Below are positions 7,211 through 14,673 of a stretch of DNA of 64,000 bases, piece after piece (position 1 is the first letter of the stretch; each line of letters starts with the position of its first letter). Below the pieces are notes generated by a model. That model saw nothing but the letters and a program-made list of their open reading frames with translations. It had not been told where the DNA came from and ran no database searches. The position numbers were made by a program, and so were the translations under genes. Origin of the DNA: Polyangium sp. 6x1 (lineage in GTDB: Bacteria > Myxococcota_A > Polyangia > Polyangiales > Polyangiaceae); assembly GCF_029946515.1 (NCBI RefSeq), contig NZ_JARZHH010000010.1:124001-188000 (forward strand), written 5' to 3'.

Positions 7211-9361
7211 CTACTTCTTCGGCAAAGCCTCCCCGATCCCGTACACCTGCTCCGCGCCCGCCGGCACCTGCAGGCTCGACCCCTTGAAGTCATCCCCCAC
7301 CGGCTCGACCGGCCCGCCCAGGCATTGCGCCAGGAACGTCTCGGCCACTGCATTGAAGCTCATCCGGTTCTCCGGCCGCGCGAACCCGTGCCCCTCGTCC
7401 GGGTAGAGCACGTACGTCACCGGGATGTTCTTCGCCTGCATCGCCTTCACGATCTGATCGCTCTCGGCCTGCTTCACGCGCGGATCGTTCGCGCCCTGCC
7501 CGATGAGCAGCGGCTTCTTGATCCTGTCCACGTGCGACAGCGGGCTCCGGTCCTCCAGGAGCTTCGAGCCCTCGGCCGTCCCGGGATCGCCCATTCGCTT
7601 GTGGAACGTCGCCACCAGCGGCGCCCAGTACGGCGGGATCGTCGCGAGCAGCGTCTTCAGGTTCGACGGCCCCACGATATCGACGCCGCAGGCGAACTGG
7701 TCCGGCGTGAACGTCAGCCCCACGAGCGTCGCGTATCCGCCGTAGCTCCCGCCCATGATCGCCACCTTCGCGCCGTCCGCGACCTTCCCGTCCACGGCCC
7801 ATTTCACCGCGTCGATCAGGTCGTCGTGCATCTTGCCGGCCCACTCGTTGTTCCCGGCGTTCAGGAACTTCTTCCCGAACCCGGTCGAGCCGCGGAAGTT
7901 CACCGACAGCACCGCATACCCGCGGTTCGCGAGCCACTGGTGCATCGGGTTCAGCCCCCAGATGTCTCGCGCCCACGGCCCGCCGTGCACCAGAAGCACC
8001 ATCGGCAGCGGCTTGTCCGGACGACCGTCCACCTCGGGATCCGACGCCTTCGGCAGCGTCAAATAGCTCACGAGGTCGAGCCCGTCGCGCGACTTGATCA
8101 CCACGGGGTGCATCTTCGCGAGCGGCTTGCCTTCGAGCGCCTTCAGATTCGTGAACAGGAATTCCGTCTTCTTCTTGTCGCGATCGTACCGGTAGAACTT
8201 CACCGGCCCGTCCGAGGGCACGATCGCCACGAGCCAGCGCTTGTCGTCGAGCGTCCGGCTGAGCACGCGCAGCTCCCCGTCGCCGAGCTTGCCGAGCAGG
8301 TCGAGGTCCGGCTGGATCGACTTGTCGATCGTCTGCCACGTCGGCTTGTCGAACACGGCCGCCGCCGCCTGCAGCTTGCCCGTCTTCGGGTGGCTGATGA
8401 AGCGCTGCACGTCCGCCTTCGCGTCCTCGAGCAGCAGCTTCGCCTTCTTCGTCGCGAAATCGAGCTCGAAGAGCGCCGCCGTGTTCCGGCCGCGGCTATC
8501 GAGCAGGTAAAGCGACTTGCCCGACCCGTCGAAGCCCACGGGGTTCGTCGTCTCGGCGTCCTCGAAGGGCACCGTCAGGAACGGCTCGGGCTCCTTGCCC
8601 TTCTCCTTCGGCTTCGCGTTCGGGTCGACGAACACGTCGCCGCCGTCGGGGGCCTTGCGCATCGCCAGCCGGACCTTGAAATCATCGTCCGTCTCGAAGC
8701 CCGCGTAGTTCGCCTCGTTCTTGAAGACGAGCTTCTTCTCGCCGGTCTTGATGTCGATCCGGTAGAGGTCGTGCACCTTCTTGTCGCGGTCGTTCAGCCC
8801 GACCAGCACCTCGCCGGGGATCTTCTGCGACGTCCCCGAGATGCGCGCCGCGATCCCGTCGATCGGCGTGAGATCCTTCGTCTCGCCCTTCTTCAAATCG
8901 ACGGCGTAGAGGTGCCAGTTCTCGTCGCCGCCCTTGTCCTGCGCGTAGAGGATGTGGTCGTTCGTGTAGGCCCAGAAGTATTGCCGGATGCCGCGCACCT
9001 TGTCGCTCGTCACCGGCTTGGCCTTCGACGGGTCCTCCGCGGGGCCGACCCACACGTTCATCACGCCGTCCACGGGCGCGAGGAACGAGATCTGCTTGCC
9101 GTCGTGGCTGAGCTGCGGCCCCGTGCGGTCGGGGTTGCCGAAGAGCACGTCGCGCGGGATGAGCGACGCATCGACCCGCGGCGCGGCCGGGCCCTTCACG
9201 GCCGCCGTGGCGGCCGGCGGCGGCGTCGCGTCGGCCGTGCGCGCGGGCGGCGGGGGCGGCGGCGTCACGGGCGCCGGAAACTCCGTGGTTTCGGCGCAAG
9301 CGGCGACGCCGACGAGCAGCGACAGGACGAATGACAGGCCGATCTTCTTCGCGAGTGCCAT
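7211..9361 (-). CDS. S9 family prolyl oligopeptidase-type peptidase, lipoprotein
   Basis: The 716-residue product has a lipoprotein signal (lipobox GVAAC, Cys22), a Pro/Ala spacer, a seven-bladed beta-propeller of WD40/TolB-like repeats from about 65 to 420, and a C-terminal alpha/beta hydrolase domain. The catalytic triad is visible: Ser539 in MGGSYGGYA, Asp626 in GANDPRV, and His658 in DEGHGF. It should cleave short peptides at the cell envelope. The ATG at 9361 has a strong GGAGG site and begins the signal peptide, so a start 15 codons upstream is rejected. It is divergent from the photolyase gene. Confidence 0.92.
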   Translation of the reverse strand: MALAKKIGLSFVLSLLVGVAACAETTEFPAPVTPPPPPPARTADATPPPAATAAVKGPAAPRVDASLIPRDVLFGNPDRTGPQLSHDGKQISFLAPVDGVMNVWVGPAEDPSKAKPVTSDKVRGIRQYFWAYTNDHILYAQDKGGDENWHLYAVDLKKGETKDLTPIDGIAARISGTSQKIPGEVLVGLNDRDKKVHDLYRIDIKTGEKKLVFKNEANYAGFETDDDFKVRLAMRKAPDGGDVFVDPNAKPKEKGKEPEPFLTVPFEDAETTNPVGFDGSGKSLYLLDSRGRNTAALFELDFATKKAKLLLEDAKADVQRFISHPKTGKLQAAAAVFDKPTWQTIDKSIQPDLDLLGKLGDGELRVLSRTLDDKRWLVAIVPSDGPVKFYRYDRDKKKTEFLFTNLKALEGKPLAKMHPVVIKSRDGLDLVSYLTLPKASDPEVDGRPDKPLPMVLLVHGGPWARDIWGLNPMHQWLANRGYAVLSVNFRGSTGFGKKFLNAGNNEWAGKMHDDLIDAVKWAVDGKVADGAKVAIMGGSYGGYATLVGLTFTPDQFACGVDIVGPSNLKTLLATIPPYWAPLVATFHKRMGDPGTAEGSKLLEDRSPLSHVDRIKKPLLIGQGANDPRVKQAESDQIVKAMQAKNIPVTYVLYPDEGHGFARPENRMSFNAVAETFLAQCLGGPVEPVGDDFKGSSLQVPAGAEQVYGIGEALPKK

Positions 9362-9584
9362 CGGGCAAACCTCCCTCATGCGTACCCGGAGGTGGACGCT
9401 CCCCACCGGTTCGTGTGACCGACGCCTTCATACTCCAAGAGCCGGTCGGGCGTCCCGAGCCTCTTGCCGAAAAAAATGTGTCCTCGACATGTGGACTGTG
9501 TCACCGTTTGGCGATTTTGCGTGCCTCTTCCGACCTCGCCCCTTGCCGGTCGGTGCGCGTGGCTTAGGGGAACCACGCCGGGAC

Positions 9585-11138
9585 ATGGCCATGACGAACC
9601 CCGACCCTGACACGCTCCTCCGCGCGACCCGCGTCCCCTCGGACCGCGTGCGCCTGGCGAACGACCACGATCTCCGCCCCGAGGGAGCCTTCGTCCTCTA
9701 CTGGATGACGGCGGCGCGGCGCACCCATTTCAACTTCGGCCTCGAACGTGCTGCGGAATGGGCGCGCGCCCTCGGCCGCCCCCTCGTCGTCCTCGAAGCC
9801 CTGCGCGCCGGGTATCTCCACGCGAGCGACAGGCTCCACGCGTTCGTCCTCCGCGGCATGGCCGACAATGCCCGCCGCCTCGCCGAGGCCGGCGTCACGC
9901 ATCACGCCTACGTCGAGCCTCGCGCCGGCGCGGGCAAAGGCCTCGTCGCCGCGCTCTCGGCCCGCGCGTGCGTCGTCGTCACCGACGATTTCCCCACGTT
10001 CTTCCTGCCGCGCATGATCGCCGCCGCGGCGAAGCAAATCCCCGTCCGCTTCGAGCAGGTCGATTCCAACGGCCTCCTGCCGATCTACGCCCCCGACCGC
10101 GCCTTCCCCACGGCCTTCTCGTTCCGGGCGTATCTCCAGAAAAACCTCCTCCCGCACCTCCGCCGCCGCCCGCTCCCCGATCCTCTCGCCGAGGGCCTCC
10201 CGGCCGCCTCGAAAGGCCTCCTCCCGCAAGACCTCCTCGCGCGCTGGCCCGCCGCCTCGCCCGATCTGCTCGCCGCCTCGCCCGCGGCGCTCGCGGCGCT
10301 CCCGATCGACCACTCGGTCCCCGTCGTCACGCGCATTCCGGGCGGCTCCGAGGCCGGCCGCGCCGCGCTCGCGCGGTTCCTCCGGACGAACCTCATCCGC
10401 TACGAAACCGAGCGCAACGACCCCGACGCCCGCGCGACGAGCGGCCTCTCGCCGTATCTTCATTTCGGCCACGTCGCGACACACGAAATCTTCGCCGAGC
10501 TCGAGCGGCTCGAAGGATGGAACGAAAAAAAGGTCAAACCCGCGCGTGGCCGGCGCGAGGGCTTCTGGGGCATGAGCGCGCCCGTCGAGTCCTTCCTCGA
10601 CGAGCTCGTCACCTGGCGCGAGATCGGCCTGAACCTCTGCGCCCTCCGCCCGGACGACGCGCAGCGCTTCGAATCGCTCCCGGACTGGGCCCAGAAGACC
10701 CTCGCCGATCACGAAACCGATCCTCGCCCGGCCCTCTTCACCCTCGCCGAGCTCGAGGCCGCGCGCACGACCGATCCCCTCTGGAACGCGGCGCAACGCG
10801 AGCTCCTCCGCGACGGCCGCATCCACAATTACCTGCGCATGCTCTGGGGCAAACGTGTCCTCGAATGGTCCCGCACCCCGCGCGAGGCCCTGGCCGCGCT
10901 GATCCACCTCAACGACAAGTACGCGCTCGACGGCCGCGACCCGAACTCCTATTCGGGCATCCTCTGGACCTTCGGCCGCTACGACCGCCCCTGGGGCCCC
11001 GAACGGCCGATCTACGGCACGGTCCGCTACATGAGCTCGGCGAACACGCAGAAGAAGCTCGACCTCGAGCGCTACCTCGTCGAGTTCGGCGGCCCGGACG
11101 ACGCCGCTCGTCGGGACAAACGTTACGGCCGCAAATGA
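9585..11138 (+). CDS. phr: Class II CPD photolyase (deoxyribodipyrimidine photolyase)
   Basis: The 517-residue protein repairs cyclobutane pyrimidine dimers using light and FAD. The N-terminal Rossmann-like domain shows VLYWMTAARRTHFNFGLERA, the class II signature. The C-terminal FAD domain carries GRIHNYLRMLWGKRVLEW, LNDKYALDGRDPNSYSGILW and the closing RPIYGTVRYM, all typical of class II rather than class I enzymes. Length is normal (450-520). The ATG at 9585 follows AGGGGA by about 14 nt; the next ATG at 9591 is nearly as good. The frame is open far upstream, but that part is antisense to the peptidase gene. Light control is likely on general grounds, but I saw no convincing operator in the 223-bp divergent region. 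Confidence 0.93.
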   Translation: MAMTNPDPDTLLRATRVPSDRVRLANDHDLRPEGAFVLYWMTAARRTHFNFGLERAAEWARALGRPLVVLEALRAGYLHASDRLHAFVLRGMADNARRLAEAGVTHHAYVEPRAGAGKGLVAALSARACVVVTDDFPTFFLPRMIAAAAKQIPVRFEQVDSNGLLPIYAPDRAFPTAFSFRAYLQKNLLPHLRRRPLPDPLAEGLPAASKGLLPQDLLARWPAASPDLLAASPAALAALPIDHSVPVVTRIPGGSEAGRAALARFLRTNLIRYETERNDPDARATSGLSPYLHFGHVATHEIFAELERLEGWNEKKVKPARGRREGFWGMSAPVESFLDELVTWREIGLNLCALRPDDAQRFESLPDWAQKTLADHETDPRPALFTLAELEAARTTDPLWNAAQRELLRDGRIHNYLRMLWGKRVLEWSRTPREALAALIHLNDKYALDGRDPNSYSGILWTFGRYDRPWGPERPIYGTVRYMSSANTQKKLDLERYLVEFGGPDDAARRDKRYGRK

Positions 11139-11224
11139 GTTGAGGACCGGGCGGAAGTTCCTTTATCCACCCGGCCCTCGCTGGCATTCATGTTTCGACG
11201 CGCCGCAGCGCGACGCGCGAAGGA

Positions 11225-11554
11225 CTACTTCTTCTCGCCTCCGCCTTCTCCTTCGGATTGCTTTCCCTCCTCGATCAGCTCCTTCACGCGCTGACCGCCC
11301 TTGTGTCCAATCTCGGAGTAGAACTCGGGGCCGTACTTGTCGCGAACGGTCTCGCCGCCCTTTTGCCCGCCCTTGTGTCCGATCTCGGAGTAGAACTCGG
11401 GGCCGTACTTCTCGCGCACGGTCTCGCCGCCCTTGCGCCCGATCTCGGCGTAACCTTCGGAGCCGAGCTCTTCCTTGCGGGCCTCACCGCCCAGCCGTCC
11501 GGCCTCCTCGACGGTCATCTGACCCTTACCGGATTGCTCTTTTTTCTCCGCCAT
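11225..11554 (-). CDS. KGG-repeat stress protein (GsiB/con-10-like), copy 1
   Basis: The 109-residue, very hydrophilic product is built of KGG motifs: [23 protein letters not shown], then two nearly identical [15 protein letters not shown] units, then a Gly/Glu/Lys tail. KGG (stress-induced bacterial acidophilic repeat) proteins are induced by general stress in other bacteria and are predicted to be disordered hydrophilins. There are no cysteines and no membrane segment. The ATG at 11554 has an AGGAG site 8 nt upstream. A paralog with the same N-terminal TVEEAG and C-terminal [14 protein letters not shown] lies immediately upstream, showing a tandem duplication. Confidence 0.85.
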   Translation of the reverse strand: MAEKKEQSGKGQMTVEEAGRLGGEARKEELGSEGYAEIGRKGGETVREKYGPEFYSEIGHKGGQKGGETVRDKYGPEFYSEIGHKGGQRVKELIEEGKQSEGEGGGEKK

Positions 11555-11582
11555 GGTCGTCTCCTGTTCTTTTGGCAATCGC

Positions 11583-11604
11583 GCGGCGAGCCCGCGCTCG
11601 TCGC
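11583..11604 (-). terminator. Hairpin between the two KGG genes
   Basis: A 9-bp stem with one wobble pair (11583-11591 with 11596-11604, 4-nt loop) lies just past the stop of the upstream KGG gene on the minus strand. It may reduce read-through into the second copy. There is no T run. Confidence 0.4.
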
Positions 11605-11611
11605 TCCTGGC

Positions 11612-11839
11612 TCAGCGTTTCTGGCCTTGGCCTTGGCCGCCGCCCTCGCCGCCCTCGCTCTGCTTGCCTTCCTCGATGAGCTCGCGGACGCGCTGGCCGC
11701 CCTTGTGGCCGATTTCCGAGTAGAACTCGGGTCCGTACTTGTCCCGCGTGTGTTCGCCGCCGATGTGCCCGCCCTTCCGGCCAGCCTCTTCGACGGTCAT
11801 CTGACCTTTGCCGGGTTCGTCTTTGCGCTGCTCTGCCAT
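11612..11839 (-). CDS. KGG-repeat stress protein, copy 2
   Basis: The 75-residue product has the order TVEEAGRKGGHIGGEHTRDKYG, one [15 protein letters not shown] unit, [15 protein letters not shown] and a Gly/Gln tail. It is the shorter member of the tandem pair and shares both ends with copy 1, so copy 1 probably gained an extra repeat unit. A GGGAGG ribosome site precedes the ATG, and a perfect TTGACA lies 47 nt upstream. A role in desiccation or general stress is inferred from the family only. Confidence 0.85.
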   Translation of the reverse strand: MAEQRKDEPGKGQMTVEEAGRKGGHIGGEHTRDKYGPEFYSEIGHKGGQRVRELIEEGKQSEGGEGGGQGQGQKR

Positions 11840-11859
11840 GTAGTTCCCTCCCAGCTCCT

Positions 11860-11891
11860 GCCGAACATTCTCCGGCAGACCGAGGTGTCAA
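11860..11891 (-). promoter_or_regulatory. Candidate vegetative promoter of the KGG genes
   Basis: On the minus strand a perfect -35 TTGACA (11891-11886) is followed 15 nt later by GAGAAT, or 17 nt later by ATGTTC, as a possible -10. It lies 21-52 nt upstream of the copy 2 start. The -10 is weak, so an alternative sigma factor is possible. Confidence 0.4.
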
Positions 11892-12037
11892 TGGGGGGGT
11901 TCCCCGGAGGAGGGCTCCTCCCGCGCTGCGGGCCCGCCATCGACGTGCGAGAGATCGAGATCGGACCCGCCGTTGAAACCGCCTCGACGCTCGGGCGTAG
12001 AACGCTACGATGAGCACGTTCGAACGAGGAGGCTCCC

Positions 12038-12754
12038 GTGCCGAAGTCCAAGGATGATTTCTCCGAGCTCGACAACGTCATCCGCCGCCGCGCCTTCCTG
12101 CGCGCCGCCGCGGCCGGCACAACGTTCCTCGCGCTCGGCGGCGGCACCTATGTCCTCGCCGCCACGGACGATCCGCGGGCCAAGCAGCTCCGCCCCGATG
12201 GCCGCCTGCGCCTCCCGCCCGGCCAGCGCATCCTCGACGCGCTCAAGCCCATGGGCGGCGACCCGGGCGACCCGAGCCCGTCGGCCTTCAAGCTGCGCGT
12301 CCACGGCGACGTCGACAGCCCGTTCGAGCTCGACTTCGCGGGCCTGCTCGCCCTGCCGCAGACCGAGCAGACGTGCGACGTGCACTGCGTCACGGGCTGG
12401 AGCGTGCTCGGCGCTCGATTTACGGGCGTGAAGGTCGCCGAGCTCGCCAAGATGGCGAAGGTGCGCGACACCGTCCGCCACGTGATCTTCGAGGCGGCGA
12501 ACGGATACACGGCGAACGTCCGGCTCGCCGAGGCGACCGCGCCGAACGTGCTCATCGCGCACAAGCACGAAGGCAATCCGCTCACGCGCCCACACGGCCC
12601 GCCGGCCCGCGCGCTTGTGCCCGACCTTTATTTCTGGAAGAGCGCAAAATGGGTGACGGGCGTCCGGTTCATCCGGACCGACCGGCCCGGCTACTGGGAG
12701 ACGCGCGGCTATCACAACCATGCCGACCCCTGGGCCGAGGAGCGATATGGCTGA
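12038..12754 (+). CDS. Molybdopterin-dependent oxidoreductase, sulfite oxidase/MsrP-like catalytic subunit
   Basis: The 238-residue product starts at a GTG behind GAGGAGG. It has a twin-arginine signal (RRRAFLRAAAAGTTFLALGGG, about 19-39), so it is folded with cofactor and exported by Tat. The sulfite oxidase-type domain follows, with the molybdenum-ligating Cys in VHCVTGWSVLGARFTG near 118, the LIAHKHEGNPL loop and RPHGPPARALVP. Size fits MsrP/YedY-type enzymes, which reduce methionine sulfoxide or other substrates in the periplasm. The substrate here is unknown. The next gene overlaps by 8 nt and is a membrane protein, fitting a catalytic subunit with a membrane electron donor. Confidence 0.88.
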   Translation: MPKSKDDFSELDNVIRRRAFLRAAAAGTTFLALGGGTYVLAATDDPRAKQLRPDGRLRLPPGQRILDALKPMGGDPGDPSPSAFKLRVHGDVDSPFELDFAGLLALPQTEQTCDVHCVTGWSVLGARFTGVKVAELAKMAKVRDTVRHVIFEAANGYTANVRLAEATAPNVLIAHKHEGNPLTRPHGPPARALVPDLYFWKSAKWVTGVRFIRTDRPGYWETRGYHNHADPWAEERYG

Positions 12755-13334
12755 GGGCACGCCCGAGCCCCGGCGGCGGCTTTCGCTCCGAGGCCTCCTC
12801 CGCACGGTCCATCGAGACGCGGGCAACCTCGCGGTCGGCCTCACCCTCGTGTATGCCGCGTCCGGCCTCGCGGTGAACCACATCGCGGACTGGGACCCGA
12901 ATTTCAAGAGCCACCAGGCCACGCACGAGCTCGGCGGACCTCTCGAAGGCGACGATCAGGCCGTCGCCGAGCGGGTCCTGCAAAAGCTCGACGTGAAGGG
13001 CAAGGCGAGCGACGTCTATCGCGCCGCGCCAAACCAGCTCGAAATCACGCTCGACCGGCGCACGCTCCACGTCGACACGCAGACCGGCAAGGTGCTCGAC
13101 GAGGGCGAGGAGCCGCGGTTTTTCCTGCGGCTCGCGAACTGGCTGCACCTGAACCGCGGCAAGAAGGCCTGGACGTACGTGGCCGACGGCTACGCGTTCC
13201 TGCTCCTTCTGCTCGCGTTCTCGGGGATGTTCATGCTCCCCGGCCGGAAGGGTTTGCTCGGCCGGGGCGGCATCTTCGTGCTCGTCGGCGCGGCCGTGCC
13301 GATCGCCTACGTCGTGCTTTCGGGCGGCCCCTGA
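12747..13334 (+). CDS. PepSY-associated membrane protein, probable redox partner of the Mo enzyme
   Basis: The 195-residue product has an N-terminal helix (about 21-42) flanked by His (TVHRDAGNLAVG and NHIADW), a PepSY-like soluble domain of about 90 residues, another conserved His in NWLHLNRGKKAW, and two C-terminal helices from about 139 to 192. This layout matches PepSY-associated transmembrane proteins. The histidines near the membrane could bind haem b, which would make it a counterpart of MsrQ/YedZ. The ATG at 12747 lies inside the preceding gene, indicating translational coupling. Electron transfer to the Mo subunit is inference from context. Confidence 0.75.
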   Translation: MAEGTPEPRRRLSLRGLLRTVHRDAGNLAVGLTLVYAASGLAVNHIADWDPNFKSHQATHELGGPLEGDDQAVAERVLQKLDVKGKASDVYRAAPNQLEITLDRRTLHVDTQTGKVLDEGEEPRFFLRLANWLHLNRGKKAWTYVADGYAFLLLLLAFSGMFMLPGRKGLLGRGGIFVLVGAAVPIAYVVLSGGP

Positions 13335-13349
13335 TCGGGCCGCCCCTCT

Positions 13350-13844
13350 TCATTTCAGCTTTTCGAGCCCGGGGAACGCCTCGGCCGCCTTCGTCTCGAA
13401 GATCGAGACCTGCTCGCCCGAGCGCACCATCGTCTTTCCGAGCCGCGGGAACTCGGCGATCTCCGTCGGCTTCTTCTCGCCGCACGACAGGTACACGAGG
13501 TCCTCCTCGAACGGGTTCTTGAGGTGGTGGGCGAGCGACGGCGCGGGAAAACCCATGAAATCGCCCGGGCCCACCTCGAATTGCTCGTCGCCGATCTCGG
13601 CGATGCCCCGGCCGCTCAGGATGAAGAGGAACTCCTCCTCGCCGTAATGGCGATGATAGATGAACGACTCCTTCCCCGCCGGGATCCGGATCAGATTGAC
13701 GCCGATCCGCTCGAGCCCCGTCGCCATCCCAAGGAGGTGCCCGTGGATCAGCGAATTCGGGTTGAACGGATGCGACATCGACGCCTCGGGTCCGCGATCG
13801 CGGGCCCGGATGAGACACGGTTTTTTCGTGGATTCGTCGCTCAT
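13350..13844 (-). CDS. Cupin domain protein
   Basis: The 164-residue product contains one cupin barrel. Motif 1 is HRHYGEEEFLFILSGRG, with the His-x-His and Glu metal ligands, and motif 2 runs from GPGDFMGFPAPSLAHHLKN with the last His. It should bind a divalent metal. No signal peptide is seen. Its start overlaps the stop of the patatin-like gene by 4 nt (ATGA), so the two are co-translated. The substrate is unknown; a dioxygenase or a small-molecule sensor are both possible. The residues near the C-terminus repeat the pattern seen in cupins annotated as anti-sigma or sugar-binding, without enough to decide. Confidence 0.82.
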   Translation of the reverse strand: MSDESTKKPCLIRARDRGPEASMSHPFNPNSLIHGHLLGMATGLERIGVNLIRIPAGKESFIYHRHYGEEEFLFILSGRGIAEIGDEQFEVGPGDFMGFPAPSLAHHLKNPFEEDLVYLSCGEKKPTEIAEFPRLGKTMVRSGEQVSIFETKAAEAFPGLEKLK

Positions 13845-14647
13845 GCCAAACCTCCCTGCACGCGGATCTCGGGGCCCTGCGCGGGCCGGGAGAGCGCGTC
13901 TTTCATGGCTCGCGCCGCGATGTCGAACGCCCGCGCGCCCTCGGGCAGCCGGAACGGGCCCACGCGCGGCAAACCGTCGATGACGAGCGCATGCATCCCG
14001 GCGCGCTCGGGCACCTTCAGCGAAGGGCTATCGACTTTCCGCCACGGCGAGCGCGACGCGAGGTGATGATAAAAAAGCCGCTCGCCCGAGGGCATCCCGG
14101 CAAGCCCGTGCCGGTCGAGGATCCCGCCGTCGAGCAGCGGCCGCCCCTCGTGCCAGACCGGATGAAACAGGCCCGGCACCGTGCACGAGGCCTGGATCGC
14201 CGGCGCGAGCGGCCCCTCCGCGAGCACGCGTGTCCCGCGGGAGAACACGTCGTACACGCTCACCGCGAGCGGCACGCGACACCGATCGAACGAGCGCACC
14301 GGCAGCAGCGCTTCGAGCCGCGCGCGGAAGAGTTTGCCCGCGAGCAGCCCCGGTCCGAGCCGCACGTCCCAGAAATCCTCGCGCCGGAGCCGCAGAAGCT
14401 CGTCGCGGATCGTCACCGCGCTCGCGCCCGCCGCCCAGATCCCGCCCACGAGCGCGCCCGCGCTGGAGCCCGCGACGCGCGCTGGCGTGAGCCCTTCGTC
14501 TTCGAGCACGGTCATCACCCCTGCGTGCGCGAAGAACCCGAAGAAGCCCGATGACAGGCCCATGGAAAAAGGACCTTCGCGGAGCCACTCCTGCAGCGTG
14601 GGCGTGGGACGAACGGAGGCGTGGGCGGCGGCCGAGGCGGACGACAT
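13841..14647 (-). CDS. Patatin-like phospholipase family protein
   Basis: The 268-residue product shows the patatin hydrolase core: an oxyanion segment SSGFFGFFAHAGVM near 32-45, the nucleophile elbow VAGSSAGALVGG with Ser near 63, and the catalytic DGGILDRHG motif near 180. It would cleave acyl chains from phospholipids. Unlike exported patatins it has no clear signal peptide. It is followed by the cupin gene with a 4-nt overlap. The family includes both metabolic esterases and secreted toxins, and the sequence does not decide between them. Confidence 0.85.
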   Translation of the reverse strand: MSSASAAAHASVRPTPTLQEWLREGPFSMGLSSGFFGFFAHAGVMTVLEDEGLTPARVAGSSAGALVGGIWAAGASAVTIRDELLRLRREDFWDVRLGPGLLAGKLFRARLEALLPVRSFDRCRVPLAVSVYDVFSRGTRVLAEGPLAPAIQASCTVPGLFHPVWHEGRPLLDGGILDRHGLAGMPSGERLFYHHLASRSPWRKVDSPSLKVPERAGMHALVIDGLPRVGPFRLPEGARAFDIAARAMKDALSRPAQGPEIRVQGGLA

Positions 14648-14673
14648 GGGCGCCGCGCATCCTAGCCCCAGCC

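Noticed and set aside
9470-9530. Possible light-regulator operator near the photolyase gene
   Set aside because: The sequence around GTCCTCGACATGTGGAC has only a 4-bp inverted repeat and matches no CarH/LitR operator I know.
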